This document shows, in pieces, positions 49,334-60,835 of a stretch of DNA of 64,000 nucleotides. The first letter of the stretch is position 1. Every line of letters begins with the position of its first letter. Both the position numbers and the translations under genes were made by a program. Origin of the DNA: Cutaneotrichosporon cavernicola (lineage: Eukaryota > Basidiomycota > Tremellomycetes > Trichosporonales > Trichosporonaceae); assembly GCF_030864355.1 (NCBI RefSeq), contig NC_083400.1:821001-885000 (forward strand), read 5' to 3'. A model generated the notes under the pieces. That model made no database searches, was not told the DNA's origin, and was given only the letters and a program-made list of their open reading frames with translations.

Positions 49334-49561
49334 CACGAGACGTACAGTACATGTAGCAAGCCTTCCCAAGCGGATTCCACGAGCGATGGCGATTCGCAGT
49401 CTCACGATGAAAAGGAGCGACAGGACTATCTGACGCGTAGTAGATTTCGGCGATGCCATCTATGTATCAAATATGCCTCCCCTCATGAAAGCGTACTCTG
49501 GTGTATCCTCCCTCGACTCACACACTACGCTGAGGCAGTACACATACTGTACATGCTCTGG

Positions 49562-50362
49562 TTAGCACCAATTCGTGATCCCGCCATCAACCTTGAGCGT
49601 CGAGCCGGTACAGAACTCGCCCGCGTCGCTAGCGAGGAAGACGGCTGCGTCGGCGATATGTTTCGGACTTCCCAGTCGCTGGAGGCTAGCTTTTTCCTTC
49701 ATAGCATCCAACAATTCGGGATGTTTCATCGAGAATGGCGTCTCGATAAATCCGGGACAGATGGCGTTTACCCGGATCCCAAACTTGCCATATTCTTGAG
49801 ACGCGATGCACGCCATTCCACGCACGGCAAACTTGGACGCAGTATAAGGACTGATGAGGGGCACGCCTTGTAATCCCGCAACGGACGAGATGACAATGGC
49901 CGAACATCCCCTCCCGCCACTTGGGGAGGCGAGGAACGCCTTCAATCCATGTTTGAGTCCGATGAAGACTGGTCAGCTCTGTTGCATAAAAACTCACCCC
50001 CGCGAGCGTTGACGGCCATGACTTGGTCGTACTCTGCCATAGGCGTTTCGTGCAGCATGTGCCAGTTTCCTTCGATCCCAGCGTTGAGGACGACGATATC
50101 GACTTGGCCCCACTTCTCGATTGTTGCGGCCGTGTATTCCTCGGCGGTGCCTTCGACAGAGACGTCGCCGCAGATAGACAATACCCTGTCGTCGGAGGCG
50201 AGCGCGAGGGCGGACTGGCGGTCCACGACTGTTATGCCCTTGATGTCGGCGGCGAGGAAGGCTTGGACAATCCCCAGACCAATGCCAGATGCTCCACCCT
50301 GCTATTAGCGTGGTCGAGGAGAGACATACCGTCACAATAGCGACTTTGCCTGAGAGGGACAT
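49562..50362 (-). CDS. Short-chain dehydrogenase/reductase (SDR)
   Basis: 246 aa in three exons, with introns of 31 nt (after 'SGKVAIVT') and 29 nt (49997-49969). Classical SDR motifs: NAD(P)-binding 'TGGASGIG' (formed across intron 1), 'VVLNAGIEG', and catalytic Ser in 'AIVISSVAGLQG' with 'YTASK' 13 residues later. The C-terminal 'CPGFIETPF' and 'GSTLKVDGG' are typical. 'VVDRQSA' at the end of beta-2 has an Asp, which favours NAD+ over NADP+. The reaction is probably oxidation of an alcohol or reduction of a ketone. It is divergent from the VAO-like gene (637 bp apart), so an aromatic alcohol or side-chain substrate is plausible but not proven. Confidence 0.9.
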
Positions 50363-50999
50363 TTGGGCGGGTTTGGGTGGGTGGGTGGGTGGGTGGGCGG
50401 ATGGCTTTTAACGATTACCGCTATCGGGCGCCATTGCCCTTTGGTCATCTGACACGCAACCGGGTTCGACATACCAGCGCTGCAGCTCGAGCCTCAGAGA
50501 TGGAACGGCGGGCCCGACTGAATGACAAATCATTCGCGACGAGTTCCCACACACAACTGTTTATCACGGTATTACCAAGTCACGTGTTGGGAATCATGTG
50601 ACCGGGTAATCGGCAATCTCGTTATCATTTGCGGGGCCACCCCGCCTTGTTACCCGACTCGGCGGTCAAGCTGGCGCAGTGGCTGAGCATACCCAGCCCC
50701 CGCGCCACGACCCTTGACATGCCGCCTAAACATCTCACAGCGGGCCGTCACCGCCAGCGTCGTCCCTCACGCCGACCACGCCCATCTCACGGACCCCGCC
50801 TTACGAAGCAATGATCAGCTAACGGGAATGTACGGCGGCGACTCAACTAGCAGAATGCAGCAGCGGGGAATACCAGTTACATTAAACGCCGCTGTCACAT
50901 GCCATTTCCAGTGGGCAATCCACTCCCAGCTTCCCTTAACTGATCAAGGCAACATATAAGAAACCGAGACTGAACAATGGCCATGTCGCACCAGGCACA
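50363..50999. promoter_or_regulatory. Bidirectional promoter of SDR / VAO-like gene
   Basis: A TATA box 'acatataag' (about 50951-50959) lies 41 bp before the VAO-like ATG, and a minus-strand 'ttaaaag' (about 50405-50411) lies 43 bp before the SDR ATG. In between are GTCACGTG (50579-50586), with a near-inverted copy CATGTGAC (50595-50602), and GCGGGG-CCA-CCCCGC (50631-50645). A GGGT repeat (50371-50398) sits in the SDR leader. Confidence 0.6.
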
Positions 51000-52754
<1,755 letters not shown>

Positions 52755-52784
<30 letters not shown>

Positions 52785-52857
52785 GCAGTGGCATGCCGGC
52801 CTGGGCCCAGGTTGTAAACACTGGCATCCCGGCCCGGGTCCCAGGTAGTAAGCAGTG
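52755..52857. repeat. Three imperfect 33-35-bp tandem units across VAO-like stop codon
   Basis: Units beginning 'gcatcccggcccgagtccca' (52758), 'gcatgccggcctgggccca' (52791) and 'gcatcccggcccgggtccca' (52824). Each ends with a 'ggt(t/a)gtaa' element. The TAA stop at 52782-52784 is inside unit 1 and is repeated in unit 2, so the gene's 3' end has been duplicated downstream. Confidence 0.85.
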
Positions 52858-53208
52858 GAAATGGATCATGGAGTCTGCGTGTTGGGCTCAGGGTGGACAA
52901 GTACCGTGGCCGCTTCAGAGTCCTTGGTCGTAACCCGACTTGGGGAACGGCGTGTGGCTGGAGACTGCTGTGACCCGACACCGTTGCGCCAGTACAGCAA
53001 TTTATATACTTGCACTGGAATAGTTCTCCATCTCGTCCACCCACTCTCTGAAACACGCCACGCCGCTCCCGCCGTAGAACTTTACCGGCGACAGGGTTCG
53101 CGCGCGATTGGTACAAGGAAGCATAAGTCACAACAGTCTCCAAGAAACTCTTATGGAATCAGTCGCACAATATGATTGATGTAGTCGTCCCCAAAATATC
53201 ATCCAAAA
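52858..53208. other. Intergenic region, VAO-like to tRNA-Gly
   Basis: 350 bp without a supported gene, containing the 3' flank of the VAO-like gene and the upstream flank of tRNA-Gly. Confidence 0.4.
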
Positions 53209-53279
53209 ACACCGTTGGTGAAACGGTATCATGCGTCGTTGCCATCGACGCGGCAGGGGTTCGACTCCCTTACGGTGTA
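53209..53279 (+). tRNA. tRNA-Gly (anticodon GCC), intronless
   Basis: Acceptor ACACCGT/ACGGTGT is perfectly paired. The D arm is of the Gly type (GTGAAACGGTATCA). Anticodon stem GCGTCG/CGACGC encloses TTGCCAT with anticodon GCC, and T stem AGGGG/CCCTT encloses TTCGACT. Discriminator A at 53279 is followed by G and a seven-T Pol III terminator (53281-53287). Confidence 0.95.
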
Positions 53280-53280
53280 G

Positions 53281-53287
53281 TTTTTTT
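53281..53287 (+). terminator. Pol III T-run terminator of tRNA-Gly
   Basis: Seven consecutive T residues one base after the tRNA 3' end. Confidence 0.85.
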
Positions 53288-53683
53288 GGCTGCAATCCCG
53301 GTGTGGTTGTGGACCCTGCGCCCTGCAACTGCACTGGAACTGCAAATGCAACTGGAACGCGGTCGGCCGAACTTGCAGTTATCAGAGCAGGCAGAACCAA
53401 ATCTCCAAAGCTGTGCTGAGCATAAGCATGGCTGTGGAAATGGACTGCTTCTCCCGCCGGAGCTGCCAGAGGAGGCCAAGTCGGAAGCGTGTAGCGTTAG
53501 AGCGGGCAGCCGGCAGCCGGCAGCCGGCAGCTGGCAGCTCCCAGTTCCGCCGGGAGAAGGCAGAAGCATTGGCGTTGAAACACTGCCTGCGTCCAGCACT
53601 ATATCTTCACACTATCCTCGCAGTACATCATCTCTCATATCCCACCTCCCACCCCCACCACCATCTCCCACCCCCACCCCACC
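53288..53683. other. Intergenic region upstream of lectin gene 1
   Basis: About 400 bp; 'ggcagccggcagccggcag' triplication near 53508-53536 and a CCACC-rich leader just before the start codon. No gene seen. Confidence 0.4.
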
Positions 53684-54208
53684 ATGCTCACTCTCCCTCT
53701 CGCAATCACTTGCCTCGCTTCCCTCGTGGCCGCCACGGCAGACGAAGGCCGCCTCCTCACCCGCGCGGAGATGAAGCGTATCCTCTGGCGCTACGGTGCC
53801 GACCGCAAGACACTCGTGACCTGCGGCGGAGGGCCCTACGTCGGTGCGCGGAATGGCGACAAGCTTACTCTGTGAGTGTACTTGAAGGAAGCACAAAGCA
53901 CTGACCCCAGCGCCACAGAGTACCTCCGCTACTGCAATCCCACGTGGGGTGTGTTCGGCGACCACATCACCTCGGTGGGTTCGCCTGAGCGCTGTATCGA
54001 CGCGACGCTCAGCCCGGGGAATGGCGTGCAGCCGCATATGTGGGAATGCTACAATGTGCCGCAGCAGAAGTGGCGGTACCACTCTGACGGCACGGTGCGT
54101 CTCGATGGCCGCAACCTCTGTCTGGACGTGACGGACGGCGACGCGACCAAGAAGGTGCAGATGTGGACGTGCAGTGCTGGCAACCGGAACCAGCAGTGGG
54201 ACCTGTGA
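53684..54208 (+). CDS. Small secreted ricin-B-type (beta-trefoil) lectin 1
   Basis: 161 aa in two exons; the 39-nt intron ends CTGACCCCAG. Residues 1-19 form a signal peptide ('MLTLPLAITCLASLVAATA'). The body has two QxW-type repeats: 'CIDATLSPGNGVQPHMWECY' ending 'QQKWRY', and 'NLCLDVTDGDATKKVQMWTC' ending 'QQWDL', the carbohydrate-binding beta-trefoil pattern of the Ricin_B_lectin family. A full trefoil has three subdomains (about 130 aa); only about two are clear, so the fold may be divergent or partial. There is no catalytic chain or toxin domain: this is a lectin module only. A secreted sugar-binding role is inferred. It is a tandem paralog of the next gene. Confidence 0.85.
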
Positions 54209-54518
54209 GAGAGTGGGAGGGCAGGCTGACGACAGTGCGTAGACAGGCGAGAGACCGAGCCCAAGTCAGAGACCGAGACCAAGATATGAGGACATTAGGA
54301 CAATGACAATGCAGTTGGAATGTGAATGTGAATTTGAGTTTGGGTACTACTAGTACTACGTCACAGGTGGTTACATTCTGCATTCCGTACCCCGCACATT
54401 CCGCACCACCAAGTGGAAGAGGCCACGAAAGGATATTCCAACGTCTACTCGGCACCATGATCCCGCCATGTACAGGCCTGGTTGTCCATATAAGCCCGCA
54501 TCCTCTTCCATTGTCTCC

Positions 54519-55143
54519 ATGTTCACCATGCTCACCCCCCTCTCCCTCGCCTTGCTCATCCCCCTCTCCCTCGCCGCGATTCCCGACACTATCGTCCCCC
54601 GCCCAGCGACCGTCCTCTGGCGCCACGGTACCGACCGGCGCACGCTCATGGCCTGTGCCGGCGGCGGGCCGGGGGGCACGCGTAATGGCGACCAGATCCA
54701 GATGTGAGGGGGGATTGGGATTGATAGCTGACTCTAGCGGAACAAACTACTTTCGATACTGTAACCCGGGCTGGAACGTGGAGGGCAATATCAACCAGGG
54801 CCCGCTGCGGTGTATGGACAGCACGCTTTGTGAGTGTGGATGGATGGCTTGGATGGCTCTACCGCACCCCCCACGTCCCCTCCCCCTCTCCCCCTTTCTC
54901 CCCCCCCCCCCCCCCCCTCCCCCCCTCCCCCCCGCTCACACAGACCCCGGCAACGGCGTCAAACCCCACATGTGGCAATGCTACGACGGCGCATGGCAGC
55001 AGCAATGGCGGTACCACCCCGACGGCACGATCCGTCTCGACGGCCACAACCTGTGTCTCGACGTGACTGACGGCGACGCGACCAAGCCCGTACAGATGTG
55101 GGAGTGTGTCCCTGGCAACACCAACCAGCAGTGGGACGTGTGA
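54519..55143 (+). CDS. Small secreted ricin-B-type (beta-trefoil) lectin 2
   Basis: 158 aa in three exons; introns of 34 nt and 114 nt (54830-54943), the second holding long C runs. It has a signal peptide ('MFTMLTPLSLALLIPLSLAA'). The mature part aligns with lectin 1 along its length: 'LWRHGTDRRTLMACAGGGPG', 'YFRYCNPGWNVEGNINQ', 'NGVKPHMWQCYDGAWQQQWR' and 'NLCLDVTDGDATKPVQMWEC', ending 'NQQWDV'. The extra intron inside the first QxW repeat is absent from lectin 1, so one copy gained or lost it after duplication. Sugar specificity is unknown. No toxin chain is present. Confidence 0.85.
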
Positions 55144-55640
55144 GGTGTCTCAGGCGGGCGGGGGGGCGTGATTTGTAGAGATGGCGATGGCGAGTAATGC
55201 AAAGAGTTTGGACTGGGTTGCTTTCGACGTTGTGGGGAGAATACCAAATACAAAGACGACTGTTGCAGTAGGGATCTCATTCATTCATGGCGGGCCTCTC
55301 CCTTGTGTCGACTGCCGGCGGGTGCCTTTGGTGTGAGATTGTTGAATAGAAGGCGATTGGCTGGATGGCGGGGCGAGATGTCTCTGATCGTCTACTGCGC
55401 TTTCCCACAGAAATGGAACAGAATTCAACATGACATCATTATATCCGTTTCGGGGCCGGGCCTTGAATGCTCGCTTTCTCTTTAGTGATGCAATTCAACA
55501 GACTCCCAGACACGTCACGTGTAACATCATAACACTCACTAACAAGAAGAATCTTCCTCGACTCGACAACACACTCATACATAAACCGCCCCAACAAACT
55601 GTTTGCATCCCCATTCCCATCCCCTCCATATCGCAAAAGG

Positions 55641-57202
55641 ATGGCCGACACTACCACTGCCCCTGCCACCCAGGCCGCCGCCGCCGCCCCCGCGGACGGC
55701 ACCAGGCCTGCCCGCCGCCGACGCTCGTCCACCCCATGGACCGAGGTGCTCGCCATGACGTCGTTGCAGCTCGGCGACACCTCAGCCGTGTCCATTGACA
55801 ACGCCGTCGACGACGAGCCCGCCTTCGACCCCGAAACGCCGCGTGACATGAGCTCGTGCGTGTATGTCTTCCGGCGCCGCTGACAACAGGTATCCCCCGC
55901 CAGAGCCCGGAGCCGACTTTAACATTGTCATGATTGGCGCTGGCGTGAGTTTGGCGCGCCCCACATGTCACACACAACTAACCCCAGAATATCATGTTTG
56001 GCTCGGCCGAGGGTCCGTGGAAGTGAGTCAGAGTCCCTATCAATCCTAACCCAGCCACTCGTTCCGCCTCGAGCACAAACTCGGTCCCCGCCTCAAGGTC
56101 ACGGCCCTCATTGACCCCAACCTCGAGCGTGCGGCCCAGGTCGTCGAGGATAAGTGCAAGAGCTTTGTACGCAGCGCATACGAAAACTGCAAGTTCTACA
56201 AGACGCTCGAGGACTACCACACTGCTCTGGTGGCCCACAAGCTTCCGCCGCCCCATGCCATTATTGTCGGTTGCCCCCCCGCGTACCGTGGCGGCACGAC
56301 CAAGGGCACAGACCTAGAACTGACCCTTATCAAGTACTTTCCTCGCGTGCCCTACTTTATCGAGAAGCCGGTCGGCACGTGTCCCGTCGAAAGCGCCAAG
56401 ACGGTTGCGCGGAGCTTGCTTACCAACGGCAACATTGTGTCGGTCGGGTACATGCTCCGCTACCTCCGTTGCGTGCAGCGCATGAAGCAGATTCTGCACG
56501 AGAACAACCTTACCGTCATGGCGACGAACGCGCGTTACGTGAGTACCAGGGAGAAATCCCTCCTTGCGTTTTTTCCACCGCCTACGCTGACCCCAGTCGT
56601 GCGCCTACGAGGCCATCGCCAAGCCCGCGTGGTGGACCAAGTCGATCGACATGGGTCCCGTCATCGAGCAGGGCACGCACTTCTGCGACCTGTCTCGCTA
56701 CTTTGGCGGCGACGTCGACATGGACTCTGTCTCGGCCCACGCTGTGGAATGGTACGAAGCCCCCGGCAAGCTCTCCAAGATTCCCGTCGACGAGGCCAAG
56801 ATTGCCGAAGACGACCGTATCCCCCGCATCACCTCTGCTGTGTGGAAGTACACGAACGGAGCCGTCGGCACGTTCCAGCACTCGGTGTCCCTCCAGGGCG
56901 ACCAGTACTTTTGCGAGCTCGAGGTCTGGGCGGACGGATACCTCCTCCGTCTCACGGACCCGTATCAGAACCCGACGCTGTTCGTCCGCCGGCCGGGAAG
57001 CAGCGACGAGGAACGCATTCAGTATAATGAAGACGACCCGTTCTTCTCGGAAATCTCGGGGTTTATCGATACGATCGAGGACGGCCCAGAGCCCAATATT
57101 CTCAGCACGTTTGAAGACGCCGCAAAGAGCTACGAACTTACTTGGGCAATCCGTCTGGCCTCGGAGACAAAGATCGTCCACAAGCCATCGGAGATTGCGT
57201 AG
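55641..57202 (+). CDS. Gfo/Idh/MocA family NAD(P)-dependent oxidoreductase
   Basis: About 460 aa in five exons. A disordered Ala/Arg-rich N-terminus of some 70 residues precedes the Rossmann fold. The nucleotide motif 'FNIVMIGAGNIMFG' is assembled across a small intron. The family's 'EKPVG' Lys-Pro motif is 'RVPYFIEKPVGTCPVES', and 'VGYMLRYLRC' plus the metal/substrate-side 'IEQGTHFCDLSRYFGGD' (with the conserved His) follow. Members oxidise or reduce sugars, inositols or related polyols, and some dihydrodiols. The substrate is not evident. The long N-terminal extension is unusual for the family and is not a clear targeting signal. Confidence 0.85.
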
Positions 57203-57609
57203 GCTACATGTACCTGCGTACCCATGACTGTAGCCTCGTTGTAATGCATTGTTGGACATTGACGTGGGCCGCGGCTACTAACTGGACACGCGCGCGCGCT
57301 CCCGATGCCGACCACGACGCGGTGGCGCAACTTGACTTGTTCAGCCACACTAGATTCCCTGCCCATGCATGACATGATGACCTCACTCGCCATGTCCATT
57401 CCCCAATCCCTGGACCGCCCTCGGGGTGTCTGCGTCACCGCGTCACCGCGTCCCTGCGTCACCGCGTCGGCTCGCGCTCACGACTGCCTGACTGCCTGAC
57501 TGCACGACTGCCTGACCGCAGTAAACCCGCACAGTCCGTCATCCCCCCGACATGTAGTTATAGCATGGATACCGATACAATGCAAGTCAAGTTACTCTAC
57601 ACGGCGCTA
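57203..57609. other. Convergent intergenic region with short direct repeats
   Basis: 400 bp between convergent genes. 'gcgtcaccgcgtc' words repeat at 57429-57470, and 'gactgcctgactgcctgact' words at 57482-57520. No gene seen. Confidence 0.45.
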
Positions 57610-59651
57610 CTACGTAATTGCCCGCCACACCTTGCCGTACCACGTTGTTGGTTCTCGCTCTTCGGAAATGTCCCACGGGTTGATGATGCCCGACGTCAGG
57701 TCGGCCTCGGACGGCTTGACCATCTTGCTTCGCTTGATCACCTTGTACCCGAGATACGGGACCAAGTAGAGCACAAAGCTGATATAGCTTGCGACAAAGT
57801 CGGCGCCGTCAAACTTGCGCCCGCCATACGTGATAAACACTGGGAAGCCCTTGAAGACACACACAATAGACGAAAAGATGACGGCAAACCAAGCCGAATA
57901 TGGCTGGAAACGGCCATACCATACCAGCGTGCGGCGGCTGATGTCCTGCGCTTGCATGGCCTTGTAGAAACGCAGGTAGGTGAAAGCGAGAAGACCCCAG
58001 TTGATAATGTTGTTGAGCGAGATGAGCGACTGGAGCCAGTCAAAGGCCTGCGGCGCACCGCCAGAGCCTACCGAGAGGAAGCCGAGCAGTCCGAGGGGTG
58101 CCGTGCAGAGAACGGCATAGATTGGCACGCCCTGCTTGGTCGTCTTGGTGAGGAAGCGAGGTGCCTGACCCGTGAGTGCGATGCCGCGGAGCGTGCGCGA
58201 GGCAATGTACATGTACGTGTTGCCTGCCGACCACGCCGACGTGATGATCGCGGCGTTGACAATCGAAGGAAGGGCGTGTATGCCTGCAGTCTTGATGGCA
58301 ATGACCCACGGCGACGACGCGGCGTTGGCCTGCTGGTTCACGAGGTCCGGGTGGTTGGACGGGACACTGAGGTCAGTGGAGGACGCAAGATGATGACCCA
58401 CATCATGCCAATGAAGAGCGAGCCGATCACGTAGAAGAAGAGCAGGCGATAGACAAACAGTTGCACGTTGCGTGGGATCTGTCTGGACGGGTTCTTGGCC
58501 TCGGCACCAGCAAGAACAATGACCTCGGTGCCACCGTACGCAAAAGCGGCGTTTGTGAGTGTGCTGCTCGTCAGCTCGGTTGGCAAGGGCTGCGCACTAG
58601 AAGAAGCCAAGGAAGCGGCCAAGGTCGCCTGGGATGCCAAGAAATTGGACAAACGGGCCGGGGTTGCGCCAGTACTCGAAGCCGCGGCGATGATGGTCTG
58701 GCGCGCCACCGAGGGTGATGACCAGTGAGCAAATCATGAGTCCGAGAAGCGTGATCACCTTGATGCAAGACGTCGCCACCTCGGCTTCCCCATACCATCT
58801 AACGGGGAGCATGTTGAAGCCGTAGATAGCGACGAGTGCGATGGCGATCCACACAGCCGCGCTGACGCTCGTGATCCAGTACTCGACTAGAATTCCAATT
58901 GCCGTGACCTCGACTGCCACCGAGATGGCCATGTTAAGCCAGTCTGTGGTCGTCAGTACCAACGCACACACGCACGTTACGCACATGTCCATCCGATCGT
59001 GAAGCCGACTGCTGGGTCGACGAAACGTGTGCCTAGCCCCGGAAACGTCGCCTCAACAGGGTACTGCCGTCAGTCTGGTCTAGGATTGCCACTGCGGAAG
59101 AGACGCACTTTGGTGATGATCTCGCCGATGGATTGAATCTGAGTCAGCGCCGTCCGATAGTCCGACTTACTACACACCACACCAATGTACCTGTAATGGC
59201 GAAGGAGAGGAAGATGCCCAACGGTCCTGCTGCAGCGAGTGACTGCCCGATACCGACAAATAGACCTTGAGTGAGCTAGCCCCTTGCAACCTACTCACCA
59301 ACACCAATGCCGCCGCCGAACCCAATGAACGAGATGTGCCGATCCGACAGGGAGCGGTGCAGTCCGCCTGGCGCCTCTGGTTGTCAGCTTGTAAACATGA
59401 CCGGGATGACGGGGATGACTGGGCAAGGTGAGCTACGCACGTGGAGTGTTAAAGTCGTTGGAGTGACCATTTCCGTATGTATAGTCTGTTTGAATCTCCG
59501 AGTGAGAATGGGCAGCATAGCTTTCACGCTTTGCGGGGTTCATGAACTCTGCAGTGTTCATGTCCCCGAGGTTGATGTCTCCAAAGTCATCATGCGCATC
59601 CTTGTCGTGTGTGCCGTTGCCGTTTGGGAAGCTCATGGTCGGCGTCGACAT
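57610..59651 (-). CDS. Amino-acid permease (yeast AAT/APC type)
   Basis: About 540 aa, at least eight exons, several introns near 31-35 nt. Proton-coupled plasma-membrane amino-acid uptake is the family role. The N-terminal 70 residues are hydrophilic ('MSTPTMSFPNGNGTHDK'), with Lys-poor Asp/Asn-rich sequence. The conserved TM1 entry is 'LSDRHISFIGFGGGIGVGLF', then 'GPLGIFLSFAITGTLVW', 'SIGEIITKYPVEATFPGLG', 'AFAYGGTEVIVLAGAEAKNP' and 'RRGFEYWRNPGPF'. The last exon has 'SAWSAGNTYMYIASRTLRGI' and the end 'WYGKVWRAIT'. Twelve membrane segments are expected and most can be seen. 'FGGGIGVG' replaces the more usual LGGTIGTG. Substrate unknown. The promoter has a GATGGT microsatellite. Confidence 0.88.
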
Positions 59652-60835
59652 GAGCTGGGGCTGGGGCTGGGGGTGGTTGTGGGGCTGTGGTTGTGGGCTG
59701 TTGGTTGTTGGTTGTTGGCTGATGGCTATGTATAATTATGTAAGAGTGGATGGTGATGGTGATGGTGATGGTGATGAGGATGTGATGGAAAGTGAGTAGA
59801 GATGAGCAATGAGCAATAACGTGGGTGTGAGGATGAGATGATGAAGGGGGAGGAAGGCAAGTGGGATGGTGATGGTGATGGGGAGGGAAGGGAGGGGAAG
59901 GAAGGATATGCTCTAAGGGAGTTTGGCTGAAGGGGCGGGGGGCGGTGGAGGGCGCTCAGTTTCAGGTCCCAGTATCCGGGGTCATCTGACATGACACAAA
60001 CACTCATACTATATACCCCCAGTTTACCCAAACCTGCGTAGCTCTATTGTATCTATTGTATCGACTTGTCTCTACTTGTCTAACTCTCCTCGGCCGCGGC
60101 CGTCGACCCATTGGTATACCTCGCATGGCACAACTTGTAGTTACCAGGGCAGAGGATGGCATCGATGGCAGAGGATGCGGGGCAGAGGACGCGGGGCCTC
60201 GAGGTGGGCTGCGGGGCGTGGGCGAGTTTGGGGATAACCTGTGAGCTGTACGTCATTATTGAACAGCAATGTAGATCATTAACGTGTTGGCATGTTGGTA
60301 TGTTTGCCACCCCCTTCCTTGCTCAGCAACTGAATTAAATCCACCATCCCTGCCCACATACATATAGACCTGACGCGGGCCACTCCCCTCCCCACTCCCC
60401 TCCCCACTCCCCACTCAAACCCAAACCCCCCCTTAGACCTTGCTACACGTGCCTAGGAGTCAGCGTCACCGAGTTTACACTGTAGCATTGGGTGGGCAGT
60501 TGCAGGACATCGACCAGGCAGGCGGCCACTCCCGACCCGTGTGAACTGAGCCTATTCTAACCCGACCCGCTTGCGCGCTTGATCACTTGGGATTTGGCTA
60601 AGACTAGTCAGTCGGTTGGAATATTCAATATGATTTGTAGAATCGAGTAGGATTAAGACTAGGCCTGGGTAATGGCACTAATGCGGGTGGCAAGAAAGTG
60701 GTAGATCTTGTATTGTTTGATGGTCTGATGGTCTGATGGTTACAAGACATCGGCCATCGGCGTCGACCAAAGCGCTCATCCCGTGCACCCCACGCACCCA
60801 CGCACCCACGCTACATGCATATGCATCGCTAATCA
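59652..60835. other. Intergenic region, permease promoter with GATGGT microsatellite
   Basis: 1.18 kb without a gene. GATGGT/GATGAT repeats at about 59750-59785 and again near 59866-59882 lie in the permease leader. 'ggggctggggctgg' and 'gttgttggttg' simple repeats occupy 59656-59720, and cytosine-rich 'cccctccccactcccc' lies at 60386-60430. Confidence 0.5.

Noticed and set aside
53684..55143. Ribosome-inactivating toxin homologs
   Set aside because: Only the sugar-binding beta-trefoil module is present; no N-glycosidase A-chain domain exists in either gene or between them.
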